The position numbers and the translations under genes were made by a program. A stretch of 64,000 bases of DNA. Origin: Flavobacteriales bacterium (GTDB lineage: Bacteria > Bacteroidota > Bacteroidia > Flavobacteriales_D > Crocinitomicaceae). The notes beneath the pieces were generated by a model. The model did not search any database, was not told the origin of the DNA, and saw only the letters and a list, made by a program, of their open reading frames with translations. The stretch is from NCBI GenBank assembly GCA_022361195.1, contig JAKSBJ010000112.1, forward strand, positions 1 to 64,000. The letters run 5' to 3'. Below are positions 8,570-16,550 of the stretch, piece by piece; the stretch's first letter is position 1; each line of letters begins with the position of its first letter.

Positions 8570-10345
8570 TTAACGGTATTCGTCAGAGAAGAAGTGGCGA
8601 ATTTGCATATCTCTAAACTCCACTTTTTCTTCAGAACCTCCATTCCAAAAATGGTATTTGATGGTATCTACCAATTGAGTAGGTTCAACCATATACTCAA
8701 TTCGTACCCATTCGTCTTTTTTTAAGAAAGGGGTAATATTAAAGGTTTTCTGCTGACTATTTTCGGACGATTTTAAGTCCACCACCAAACGGGTATTTTC
8801 TGCCTCTGTTCTTGATCGGGCATCAAATGAAAAAATAAGCTTAGAACCCTTTCGGATGTTTTTTAGCTGGCAGGAATTTCCACTTGCAAAATGATAATGT
8901 GAAGAAACATGTATGGTCCAATGTCCTTCCAAATCCTCCGCCGTTTTTAAGCTAAATTCTGGTAAAAATTCCGGGGAAAAGCTTAGCTCCTGAACTTCTT
9001 CCAAATCCCAATGGTCAAGCGGATAGATTTTCGCCTTTTTGTCAAAGTTTAGAAAGTTGTCCCAGTATTGTTCTTCTGTTGCAGAACCCATGGGAATAAT
9101 TCCTCGACGAATTTGATAAGCCTGGGCAATATTTAAACCAATAAATCCGACAGCCAATAAGGCTGTAAGTCCTTTTAGCCACAATTTGCCTTCCCTTATT
9201 TTTTCTAGAATCAGAATCAGCAAAAAGCCCAATAAAATATAATGATCAATCATCACCCTTTGGCTCATTCCGGCACCGTAATACCAGCACCACCAGCTAC
9301 TAAAAACGAAAATTCCAAAAACATAAAACGCAATGGCTATCAAAGCCCGTTTTTTGTTTTTCATAAACAACAGTACCAGACCCGGAATTAGAATGAATAA
9401 AACAATGGGAGTATAAGTCATCCATCCTTTAGTATAGGAAAACAAAAACTCTCGCCAGTGTGGATTTGAAAAATTAAACCCTTCCTCTCCATAAGAATAA
9501 ACAACCCAATGGCCTGTTTGGGCTTTCCATAGTAAAAAAGGAATTGAAAACACGGTTAATCCGATTAAAAACGTTTTTAATATGCTTAAAGGTTGTTTTA
9601 ACAGCTTAAATAGTGATTTGTAAAATTCGATTCCTGGAAAAAAGAAGAAGATTAATCCCACCACCATTGCATTAGTAGGTCGCGTAATTCCAATTAATGC
9701 CAAGAGCAAAACAGCCATCCCTATCCAACCATAGCGACTACTTTCCTTGAAGCGAAACAAGCAATACAACAATAGATTAATGAGGAAGAAATTGTGAATG
9801 TGCGTGACCGACTGATCATAGATGGTATAGAAAAAGACATTTGTGGCCAAAACGATCAAAATCATTGAAAAATTGATCAATTTTGACTCAAAACCAAGTT
9901 TTTTTAGCACTTTTTGATAAAAACTCAGCCCAAAAAGGAAATAAACCCAAAACCCAAAAAGGAAAAAGAATTGATAAATATTTGAATATCCATCCGCATC
10001 TAGATCAAAGATGAGAGCTATGGCATGCGCCATAAAAAAGAAGGGGGCATACAGAATAGCTACCCCAGGAAAAGTCTTATTCACCTTTTCACCTCCCTCC
10101 ACCTCCTTAACAAAAGACTTTCCGTAATTAGGCGGATAGTACTTTTCATTCATCTCTTTGGTGAAAGAATAGTCCAGATCCTGATAAATAAAGAGGGCTG
10201 GTAAATAAGCATAATAGGCCTGTGCATCACCAGCAATTGGACGCTCATAAGGATTGGTAAAATCCTTAGAAGAAAAATGGATAACCGCTAATAAAAGGGT
10301 GAGTAAAAGTGGTACTTTATAGGTATTAAGCAACTGACGTATCAT
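8570..10345 (-). CDS. Polytopic membrane protein, GT-C glycosyltransferase-like
   Basis: This 591-residue protein has about eleven hydrophobic helices in the first 400 residues. Its first periplasmic loop contains GDAQAYYAYLPAL, an acidic motif of the kind used by GT-C (lipid-sugar dependent) transferases. The last 170 residues are soluble and beta-rich, like a carbohydrate-binding module. It overlaps the next upstream gene by 4 bp (ATGA). With a GT9 gene downstream, a role in surface glycan or lipid-linked sugar transfer is reasonable, but the substrate is not readable. Confidence 0.75.
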   Translation of the reverse strand: MIRQLLNTYKVPLLLTLLLAVIHFSSKDFTNPYERPIAGDAQAYYAYLPALFIYQDLDYSFTKEMNEKYYPPNYGKSFVKEVEGGEKVNKTFPGVAILYAPFFFMAHAIALIFDLDADGYSNIYQFFFLFGFWVYFLFGLSFYQKVLKKLGFESKLINFSMILIVLATNVFFYTIYDQSVTHIHNFFLINLLLYCLFRFKESSRYGWIGMAVLLLALIGITRPTNAMVVGLIFFFFPGIEFYKSLFKLLKQPLSILKTFLIGLTVFSIPFLLWKAQTGHWVVYSYGEEGFNFSNPHWREFLFSYTKGWMTYTPIVLFILIPGLVLLFMKNKKRALIAIAFYVFGIFVFSSWWCWYYGAGMSQRVMIDHYILLGFLLILILEKIREGKLWLKGLTALLAVGFIGLNIAQAYQIRRGIIPMGSATEEQYWDNFLNFDKKAKIYPLDHWDLEEVQELSFSPEFLPEFSLKTAEDLEGHWTIHVSSHYHFASGNSCQLKNIRKGSKLIFSFDARSRTEAENTRLVVDLKSSENSQQKTFNITPFLKKDEWVRIEYMVEPTQLVDTIKYHFWNGGSEEKVEFRDMQIRHFFSDEYR

Positions 10346-11037
10346 TCTGCCCAGGCTCTGAATGCGTCGTCAATATAGACATTTTTCTCGCTCAGTACCT
10401 TGATCAACTCCTCCTTGAAGACCTTTCGGTCTTCTTTACGGATAACCGAAATTGGAAGAAAAATATTGAGGTCTTCTTTATACTTAAAGTTAATAAGATC
10501 ACTTTGATGCAGCTCTACTCTTTGCAAGCCCGTGTAATAATACAAGTGCATTTCACGGTCAAAATAAGCAACAACGTTCTTGTTTATTCCTATTCTGAAC
10601 TCCCGTCCACCCCTTAAAATTCGCACCAAAAACAAAATAGACTCCAACGCTAAAAAGGCTGTGCTTGCAATCATCGGCAATGTATACTCAGGATGTAATT
10701 TGGACATTTCAATGCTCAATACCATTAACGCAATCATGAAAGAAATCTCCAAAATTGTATTGACGATGGAATAATTACGAACTCCAGCAGCAATAGGCGC
10801 TTCAAAAGTGAAAAGGGAGAACTTTTTCATGTCCTTTACCCCTTGTAATCTTCTCACCACGCGAATTAGTCCAAAGAGTAGTAACAATAAGGATAACCCT
10901 ACCAATATCTCGGTTTTAAAAGGCATGCCTTTTAGGGTGAGCATAGACGAAATAGAAAGGTCATAAACAATCGCCACCGCAAGTGCAACATAAACAAATG
11001 CCACAACAAAAGAGAAGATGTTAACGGCTCTATTCAT
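10342..11037 (-). CDS. Four-helix membrane protein with PH-like C-terminal domain
   Basis: This 231-residue protein has two N-terminal transmembrane helices (FSFVVAFVYVALAVAIVY; GLSLLLLLFGLIRVV), two central ones (SIVNTILEISFMIALMVL; ASTAFLALESILFLV), and a soluble C-terminal domain. That domain looks like a bacterial PH-type beta barrel (VVAYFDREMHLYYY...IFLPISVIRKEDRKVF). The family is not named with certainty. It overlaps the DUF349 gene upstream by 8 bp and the GT-C-like gene downstream by 4 bp, so the three are translationally coupled. Confidence 0.7.
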   Translation of the reverse strand: MNRAVNIFSFVVAFVYVALAVAIVYDLSISSMLTLKGMPFKTEILVGLSLLLLLFGLIRVVRRLQGVKDMKKFSLFTFEAPIAAGVRNYSIVNTILEISFMIALMVLSIEMSKLHPEYTLPMIASTAFLALESILFLVRILRGGREFRIGINKNVVAYFDREMHLYYYTGLQRVELHQSDLINFKYKEDLNIFLPISVIRKEDRKVFKEELIKVLSEKNVYIDDAFRAWAE

Positions 11038-12790
11038 TCTCCTTTTCTGCTTCTTTCTCTGCCTCTCGGATCATTTTCAATCTTACCTTCCAGCCATCAA
11101 TTTGTTCCTTTGATTGCTCAATGTTTTTCATCACATTTTTAAACAATGGATTATTCTCATCAGCATTAGCAAAGAACCCGAGATTGGTTTCGTATTGATT
11201 GATTTCTTTATTGATATTGTCGATTTTAGATCGAATAAAGTTTCGTTCTTTTTGCAACAAATGTTCTTTGTTAGAACTTCCCAAAATCGAATCCAGTTTT
11301 GCCTGAAACAAAACTCTTTCCTTTTCTTCTTTATCCAATTTAAGACCTTCATATTTGGCATCTAGTGCCTCTTTATAAGCCTTATAAATCTTATCCTTAT
11401 CAGCTTTTGGAACGTGACCAATTGCCGCAAATTGTTCTGAGTAAGAACGAAGAGCTTCGATTGCTTTTTTTGGATCTGCATCTGGCTCATAAGCTTTGAT
11501 TTGCTCAATCAGCTCTTCTTTTTTCTTCAGATTATCCTGATTGGCCTCATCCATTGCTCCAAAATGGCCCTCTTTAGCAGCAAAGAAGAAATCAATTGGT
11601 TCACGGAAACGTTTCCAGAGTTTATTTTCGTGTCTTGGACCAGCCGAACCAGCATTTTTCCATTGCTTTTGCAAATTCAAAATCTTTTGGGTCGTCCCTT
11701 TCCAGTCTGTCGAATCTTTTAATTGATTCGCTTCTTCAATGAGCTTTTCTTTGGCATCTTTTATTTGACCAAAAGCATCGTTTTGACCATCATAGAATTC
11801 TTTTTTACGGCCAAAAAAGTCATCACATACTGCTCGGAAATCTTTCCAAACAACATCATTTTCTTCTTTTGAACCGTAGCCAATTTTTTTCCATTCGGCC
11901 TGCAATTCTAAAATAAGATCTGTTGCTTTTTTCCAGGACTTGTGCGAATCAAATGATCCACCATTCACCTCTTTCGCCTTTTCAATCAGCTCTTTCTTTT
12001 TCTCAATATTTTCGGCCTGTTGCTCACGACGACCCTCGTAGAACACCTTAATCTTGGCATAAACAGCATTTACTGCTTCCCAATATTCCTCTTTCACTTT
12101 TTCCCACTCTTCCTGATGTGTTCCACCTACCGAGTTCCATTCATCCTGAATAGCATGAAGGTTCTTTTCAATATCTCTGATCTTATCCTGTTCAAGCAAC
12201 ACTTTTAAACGGTCAACCAGTTCTTTTTTCAATTTCAGATTACGATTAAGATCGTGATCTTTAATCTCTTTATAGATATTGATGTTATACTGGAAGCTGT
12301 CTACCAAACCAGTAAATTCTTTTTGAATTTCCTGACGTTTGTCCCGTGGAATAGGTCCAACTTCCTTCCACCCCTCTTGAATATCACGAAAACGACCTAT
12401 TGCTCGTCCAATGTTTTCCTCATTTTGAATGAGGTCTTTCAAAGCCGCAATATACGTTCGTTTTTTCTCCAGATTTTGCTTTTCCCGCTCTTTGATTTCT
12501 CTTAGCTCAACGTTTTTCTTTTCCTTAAAAACGTTTCCAACCAATTTGAACTCTTCCAAAAACTCATAAACAGGTTTTTCAATGGATTCCGGCTTTTCTC
12601 CCGCTTCAATTCGAGCTAATTTTGAGCGTTCCCACGCTAGCTCTTCTTCTTCTTGAATGCGGTAAAATTCCGATACTAATTCATTGAATTCCTCTGCAAA
12701 TTCCAATACTTTCTCCTTTTCGGAAAGTTCTCTTATTTTCTCAACGATTTCAGCTTTCATCTGTCGATTTAATGAAGGGTGTTTAATCAA
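11030..12790 (-). CDS. DUF349 repeat protein
   Basis: This 586-residue, highly charged, alpha-helical protein is built of about six DUF349 repeats. Each shows the pattern 'W..(I/V)G..P....(K/E)(I/L)(W)..F', for example WKEVGPIPRDKRQEIQKEF, WKKIGYGSKEENDVVWKDF and WKNAGSAGPRHENKLWKRF. The C-terminus is a coiled coil (IDNINKEINQYETNLGFF). It is cytoplasmic with no signal. The family's molecular role is unsettled; some proteobacterial members have been linked to translation or stress. It starts 9 nt after the PfkB stop codon. Confidence 0.88.
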   Translation of the reverse strand: MIKHPSLNRQMKAEIVEKIRELSEKEKVLEFAEEFNELVSEFYRIQEEEELAWERSKLARIEAGEKPESIEKPVYEFLEEFKLVGNVFKEKKNVELREIKEREKQNLEKKRTYIAALKDLIQNEENIGRAIGRFRDIQEGWKEVGPIPRDKRQEIQKEFTGLVDSFQYNINIYKEIKDHDLNRNLKLKKELVDRLKVLLEQDKIRDIEKNLHAIQDEWNSVGGTHQEEWEKVKEEYWEAVNAVYAKIKVFYEGRREQQAENIEKKKELIEKAKEVNGGSFDSHKSWKKATDLILELQAEWKKIGYGSKEENDVVWKDFRAVCDDFFGRKKEFYDGQNDAFGQIKDAKEKLIEEANQLKDSTDWKGTTQKILNLQKQWKNAGSAGPRHENKLWKRFREPIDFFFAAKEGHFGAMDEANQDNLKKKEELIEQIKAYEPDADPKKAIEALRSYSEQFAAIGHVPKADKDKIYKAYKEALDAKYEGLKLDKEEKERVLFQAKLDSILGSSNKEHLLQKERNFIRSKIDNINKEINQYETNLGFFANADENNPLFKNVMKNIEQSKEQIDGWKVRLKMIREAEKEAEKENE

Positions 12791-12799
12791 ATATTCTGA

Positions 12800-13729
12800 T
12801 TAGAATACGCTTTCCATTTGAAAATGAGCCAAGCTTACAAAAGATTCTACTCTTGCATCAATTTCAGCTCCGTCCAGATTTTGTAATCTTTCCGTTCCAA
12901 ATTTCTCTACACAAAAAGATGCCATTGCCGATCCCATGATCACAGCTCTTTTCATATTCTCAAAAGAAATATCGTCAGTTTTTGCCAAATATCCAACGAA
13001 ACCTCCTGCAAAAGTATCTCCTGCACCAGTTGGATCAAATACTTCTTCTAATGGAAGGGCTGGAGCGAAGAATACATTCATCTCTTTGTCAAACAACAAA
13101 GCTCCGTGCTCTCCTTTTTTAATGATTAAGTATTTAGGTCCCATGTCCATGATGATTTTAGCCGCTTTTACAAGGCTATATTCTTTAGACATTTGACGAG
13201 CTTCTTCATCATTGATGATTAAAACGTCTACCATTGCAACTGTTTCCATTAGGTCATCCCAAGCAATGTCCATCCAAAAGTTCATGGTATCCATGGCAAT
13301 TAACTTTGGACGCTCATTTAAGCGCTCAATTACTTGTCGCTGAACAGCTGGTGCCAAGTTTCCTAACATCAAAAAATCAACTCCCTGATAGTTTTCCGGA
13401 ATAATTGGATCAAAGTTCTCCAATACATTCAATTCCGTCACCAAAGTATCACGACTGTTCATGTCGTTGTGATATTTTCCTGACCAAAAGAACGTTTTTT
13501 CACCTTCTTTGATTTGAATTCCTTCAATATCAACTCCACGACCTTTCAAATCTTCCAATGTTTCGTTCGGAAAATCTTCTCCTACAACGGATACAATTTT
13601 CTGATCAGAAGTAAAATATGACGATGACAGAGCAATGTAAGTACCTGCTCCACCAATGATTTTATCTGTTTTTCCAAATGGCGTTTCAATAGCATCAAAT
13701 GCAACGCTTCCTACTGTTAATAAACTCAT
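12800..13729 (-). CDS. PfkB family sugar/nucleoside kinase
   Basis: This 309-residue ribokinase-fold kinase has the N-terminal GGAGTYIAL motif, which caps the substrate, and the C-terminal signature DPTGAGDTFAGGF with the catalytic Asp and anion hole. It phosphorylates a sugar or nucleoside hydroxyl with ATP; the exact substrate is not evident, though the length suits adenosine- or ribokinase-like members. It is the first gene of the operon running down to 7493 and has the best promoter of this region directly upstream. Confidence 0.9.
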   Translation of the reverse strand: MSLLTVGSVAFDAIETPFGKTDKIIGGAGTYIALSSSYFTSDQKIVSVVGEDFPNETLEDLKGRGVDIEGIQIKEGEKTFFWSGKYHNDMNSRDTLVTELNVLENFDPIIPENYQGVDFLMLGNLAPAVQRQVIERLNERPKLIAMDTMNFWMDIAWDDLMETVAMVDVLIINDEEARQMSKEYSLVKAAKIIMDMGPKYLIIKKGEHGALLFDKEMNVFFAPALPLEEVFDPTGAGDTFAGGFVGYLAKTDDISFENMKRAVIMGSAMASFCVEKFGTERLQNLDGAEIDARVESFVSLAHFQMESVF

Positions 13730-13747
13730 CTTTTTAATTTAGTGTGG

Positions 13748-13779
13748 CAAATATAGGATTTCCCCCATCAAGCATCAAA
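13748..13779 (-). promoter_or_regulatory. Promoter of the PfkB-DUF349-GT operon
   Basis: The minus strand reads TTTG (13779-13776), a 20-nt spacer, then TATATTTG (13755-13748). This matches the Bacteroidota -33/-7 consensus in both sequence and spacing. The predicted leader before the ATG at 13729 is only about 14 nt. Confidence 0.6.
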
Positions 13780-13933
13780 CTAAAAAACGTAAATTCATTG
13801 TGAATTATAGGATTCTGACCCTCTAATTTCTATTTGGCAAGACGAATATTTTTCTGAAAGTGGAATAAAGACTCCGAAAACATAGGCAAAACTAAATTTT
13901 TGGTAGCTTCACTTTAACAAATCAAAAACATAA

Positions 13934-14287
13934 ATGAACATAGAAGAATTCAGAGATTATTGCATGAGCAAAGCTGGGGTAACAGAAGAATTTCCCTTTG
14001 ATGAAAACACCTTGGTTTTTAAGGTTATGGGCAAAATGTTTGCCTTAACAGGTTTGGAATTATTTGAGAGCATTAACCTTAAATGTGATCCTGAACTGGC
14101 CTTGGAATTGAGAGAGGAGTATCATGCTGTAAAGCCAGGTTACCATATGAGTAAAAAACATTGGAATACGGTGACCAATGGAGCCGATGCCCCAGACCAA
14201 AAAATTTATGAATGGATCGATGATTCCTATGAGCTTGTTGTAAAATCATTGACCAAAAAACTCAAAGAAGAATTGAAAAACTTATAA
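13934..14287 (+). CDS. MmcQ/YjbR family protein
   Basis: This 117-residue protein has the CyaY-like MmcQ/YjbR fold: 'MNIEEFRDYCMSKAGVTEEFPF' at residues 1-22, VFKVMGKMFALTG in the first strand pair, and the signature PGYHMSKKHWNTV near residue 75. These small proteins are annotated as possible DNA-binding proteins, but no firm function is established. It stands alone on the plus strand, diverging from the PfkB operon. Confidence 0.85.
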   Translation: MNIEEFRDYCMSKAGVTEEFPFDENTLVFKVMGKMFALTGLELFESINLKCDPELALELREEYHAVKPGYHMSKKHWNTVTNGADAPDQKIYEWIDDSYELVVKSLTKKLKEELKNL

Positions 14288-14340
14288 TTCTGTCTATTTC
14301 TTGTTAAAATAAGCTTACTTTGTTTCTTTAAAACCATACT

Positions 14341-15048
14341 ATGAACAATATCAAATACCTTTTTATTCTTTTTGTTCCAACCGTAATTCTTACTTCTTGC
14401 TTTAGCAGTGGTGATGACGACTTTTGGGATGATTTGATGGATTACGAATCCACAGCCTATGTAACAGTAGATAATGCAGCAGATACACTTGTTGATGTTA
14501 CCATTACTTCAGACGATACAACCATTGAGTTAAGTCTTTCAAGCTACACTACAGAGGAAATTGAGCTTCCTTACGGAAAATACCATGTTTTGGCCGAAAC
14601 CGTTACGGACAGTTTAGTTGTAGATGAAGATTTTGAATTAGATGAGGACGATTATGAATACGCCTACAATTTGAATCTAACAAAAGAAGATTACATTGTA
14701 GAGAACATTAAGTATACTGCCGGAACTGATTACTCTGCTTTATTGGAAGAATTAGAGCATGAGTTTGAATACGAAGGTGAAGTTTATAAAGGATATGACG
14801 CATACGTTATTAAAGGAGCTTTAGTAGTACCTGAAACATGGGATTACAATTTAGATGAAGAAGCTCCTGATGAGGTGACCATTACTGGTGGAGGTAACTC
14901 TACTACTCGATCAAAACTGTGGAGAGCTGAGTACTTTGTTACACTGCTTGAACTTGCTGAGTTATTAGAAAACTACGAGGAATACGGTGACGAGATTTTT
15001 GAAGACTACGAGGACGAGGAAGATATGGGAGCTGGAAGCTCATTTTAA
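14341..15048 (+). CDS. Acidic lipoprotein of unknown function
   Basis: This 235-residue protein has a lipoprotein signal ending at C20 (VILTSC). The mature protein is extremely rich in Asp and Glu, with beta-strand repeats and tyrosines. The tail DEIFEDYEDEEDMGAGSSF is almost all acidic. A TTACTTTG box at 14315-14322 lies just upstream of the ATG. I do not recognise the family. The acidity suggests an exposed, possibly cation-binding surface protein. The S4-domain gene begins 2 nt after its stop. Confidence 0.75.
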   Translation: MNNIKYLFILFVPTVILTSCFSSGDDDFWDDLMDYESTAYVTVDNAADTLVDVTITSDDTTIELSLSSYTTEEIELPYGKYHVLAETVTDSLVVDEDFELDEDDYEYAYNLNLTKEDYIVENIKYTAGTDYSALLEELEHEFEYEGEVYKGYDAYVIKGALVVPETWDYNLDEEAPDEVTITGGGNSTTRSKLWRAEYFVTLLELAELLENYEEYGDEIFEDYEDEEDMGAGSSF

Positions 15049-15050
15049 TT

Positions 15051-15419
15051 TTGAGTCGAGTTGACAAATACGTTTGGGCGGTTCGTTTAGCTAAAACCCG
15101 CAGCATGGCATCTAATTGGTGCAAGAGCAACAAAGTTTTGGTAAATGACGCCGTGGTAAAACCTTCTTATGTGGTAAAGATTGATGATGAAATTACCATT
15201 AAGAAAAATACAGCACTTTTCCGCTACAAAGTTCTGGATCTTCTGGACAAAAGAGTAGGTGCAAAATTGGTTGAAAATTACCTGCGTGACATCACTCCAC
15301 AGGAGGAAATAGAAAAGTACAAATTGTATCAGGAAAGTCAACGCCAATATCGACAAAACGGTTTAGGACGTCCAACTACCAAAGAACGAAGAGCTTTAAA
15401 CAAGTTCTGGAACTCTTAG
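15051..15419 (+). CDS. S4 domain RNA-binding protein (Hsp15-like), TTG start
   Basis: The S4 domain fills the first 60 residues: RVDKYVWAVRLAKTRSMASNWC (cited as residues 3-24), then NKVLVNDAVVKPSYVVK with the usual helix-turn-strand. The basic C-terminal tail (GRPTTKERRALNKFW) is typical of the heat-shock protein 15 / YrfH branch, which binds 50S subunits carrying stalled nascent chains. The start is TTG at 15051, 2 nt after the previous stop; no ATG gives a full S4 domain. A strong terminator follows at 15439-15469. Confidence 0.88.
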   Translation: MSRVDKYVWAVRLAKTRSMASNWCKSNKVLVNDAVVKPSYVVKIDDEITIKKNTALFRYKVLDLLDKRVGAKLVENYLRDITPQEEIEKYKLYQESQRQYRQNGLGRPTTKERRALNKFWNS

Positions 15420-15438
15420 AAATTTTAATATGAATGAG

Positions 15439-15469
15439 ATAGGGACTTAAAAAAGCCCCTATTTTTTTT
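15439..15469 (+). terminator. Terminator after the S4-domain gene
   Basis: ATAGGG..CTT and AAG.CCCTAT pair (15439-15448 with 15453-15462, one mismatch) around an AAAA loop, followed by a run of T residues. Confidence 0.75.
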
Positions 15470-15514
15470 GCTCGGTAGTTTATGGAATTTCTATCAAGAA
15501 CGTATCTTTAATAT

Positions 15515-16252
15515 ATGATGAAGAAACCAATTCCATGTGATCAAAAATGGATTGAGATGGAGGCAGTTCCGGGAGGTAGATTGTGTGCTAAATGTGCCAA
15601 TACCATTGTTGATTTTAGGAAAATGTCCTGGGGTAAAATCAAAGCCATACAAACAGAAAGCGGAAATACCACTTGCGGACTGTATTCTCAAAAACAGTTG
15701 GATAATTGGATGCCCGAGAAAAAGGATTCCAGCCCTTTACTTAAGCAAGCAATGGCGTCTCTTTTTTTAATGGGTGCCTTAAGTGGACAAAAAGTCTATG
15801 CCCATTCAGCTAGTGAAACCCATCCTGTTTTTTATTTGGAAGAAGAGGAGAAGAATATTGAACCTTTAAATGTAGTGAAGGATGATTCGACAAAAGTCAC
15901 CATTAGAGGAATGGTAACAGATTCTGAAACCAATGAGCCACTCACATTTGTCAAAGTCTACCTAAAAGAATTCCAAATTGGCGCTACAACCGATTTTGAT
16001 GGATTTTTCACCCTGCAAATTCCAAAATCATTGACCGATTCTTCACTTACGCTCACTGTTGAAGATATAATGTATCAATCTGCGAGTGTTGATTTAACAG
16101 ACAAAATGCTTAGTGGCTCTCTTTTTGAAATTCAGCTGGAAAAGGAAAAAGTAAACCTTAGTGTATTTTATGTCAGTGCACCTTCAAAACGAGACGAACG
16201 AAAATTAAAACGTCAGGAACGTCGCGAAAAAAGAAAAGCAAAAAGGAATTGA
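15515..16252 (+). CDS. Cys-motif plus carboxypeptidase-regulatory-like domain protein
   Basis: This 245-residue protein has a soluble N-terminus with four Cys (C8, C24, C27, C54) in the pattern C-x3-W...GGRLCAKC...VDF, likely a small zinc site. A hydrophobic segment follows (MASLFLMGALSG, about 86-97), then a CarboxypepD_reg-like beta-sandwich (VTIRGMVTDSETNEPLTFV...GATTDFDGFF). The C-terminal tail is very basic (RRERKLKRQ-like). This architecture recurs in Bacteroidota, but its function is unknown. It may signal between cytoplasm and envelope; that is inference. Confidence 0.8.
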   Translation: MMKKPIPCDQKWIEMEAVPGGRLCAKCANTIVDFRKMSWGKIKAIQTESGNTTCGLYSQKQLDNWMPEKKDSSPLLKQAMASLFLMGALSGQKVYAHSASETHPVFYLEEEEKNIEPLNVVKDDSTKVTIRGMVTDSETNEPLTFVKVYLKEFQIGATTDFDGFFTLQIPKSLTDSSLTLTVEDIMYQSASVDLTDKMLSGSLFEIQLEKEKVNLSVFYVSAPSKRDERKLKRQERREKRKAKRN

Positions 16253-16550
16253 AGTAGAGTATAAAGTAAGTTGGTATAAAGTAGAAAGATATAAGATCGC
16301 TGCGCTTAAGGATGAAAGACTGGTGTATGGAGGGGTAGAAATTATAAGAGTATCAAGATTGTGGGGCTGCAGATAGGATAAAGATGGTAGGAGTTTGGTT
16401 AATTGTGCTGGTTCGTTAATCTTTCTACTCAACTCTCTAGCTTCCAGCTTCATTTAGAGACAATGAAAATCAATCCATTCTATTTTTTTACTTTTAGAGG
16501 GTAGGGTTTATTGGATCGAGCCTGTTTTATCCATAAAAACATCACCTATT
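16253..16550. other. Intergenic stretch with short AT-rich repeats, no gene seen
   Basis: About 300 nt without a convincing gene. TATAAAGTA occurs twice (16260-16268 and 16275-16283) with further AGTAGAAAGATATAAG-like variants. An 82-codon open frame on the minus strand is low-complexity and not supported. Confidence 0.5.

Noticed and set aside
16205-16453. 82-codon minus-strand open frame in the repeat-rich intergenic stretch
   Set aside because: Serine/leucine/tyrosine-rich translation of simple repeats, overlapping the end of a real gene.
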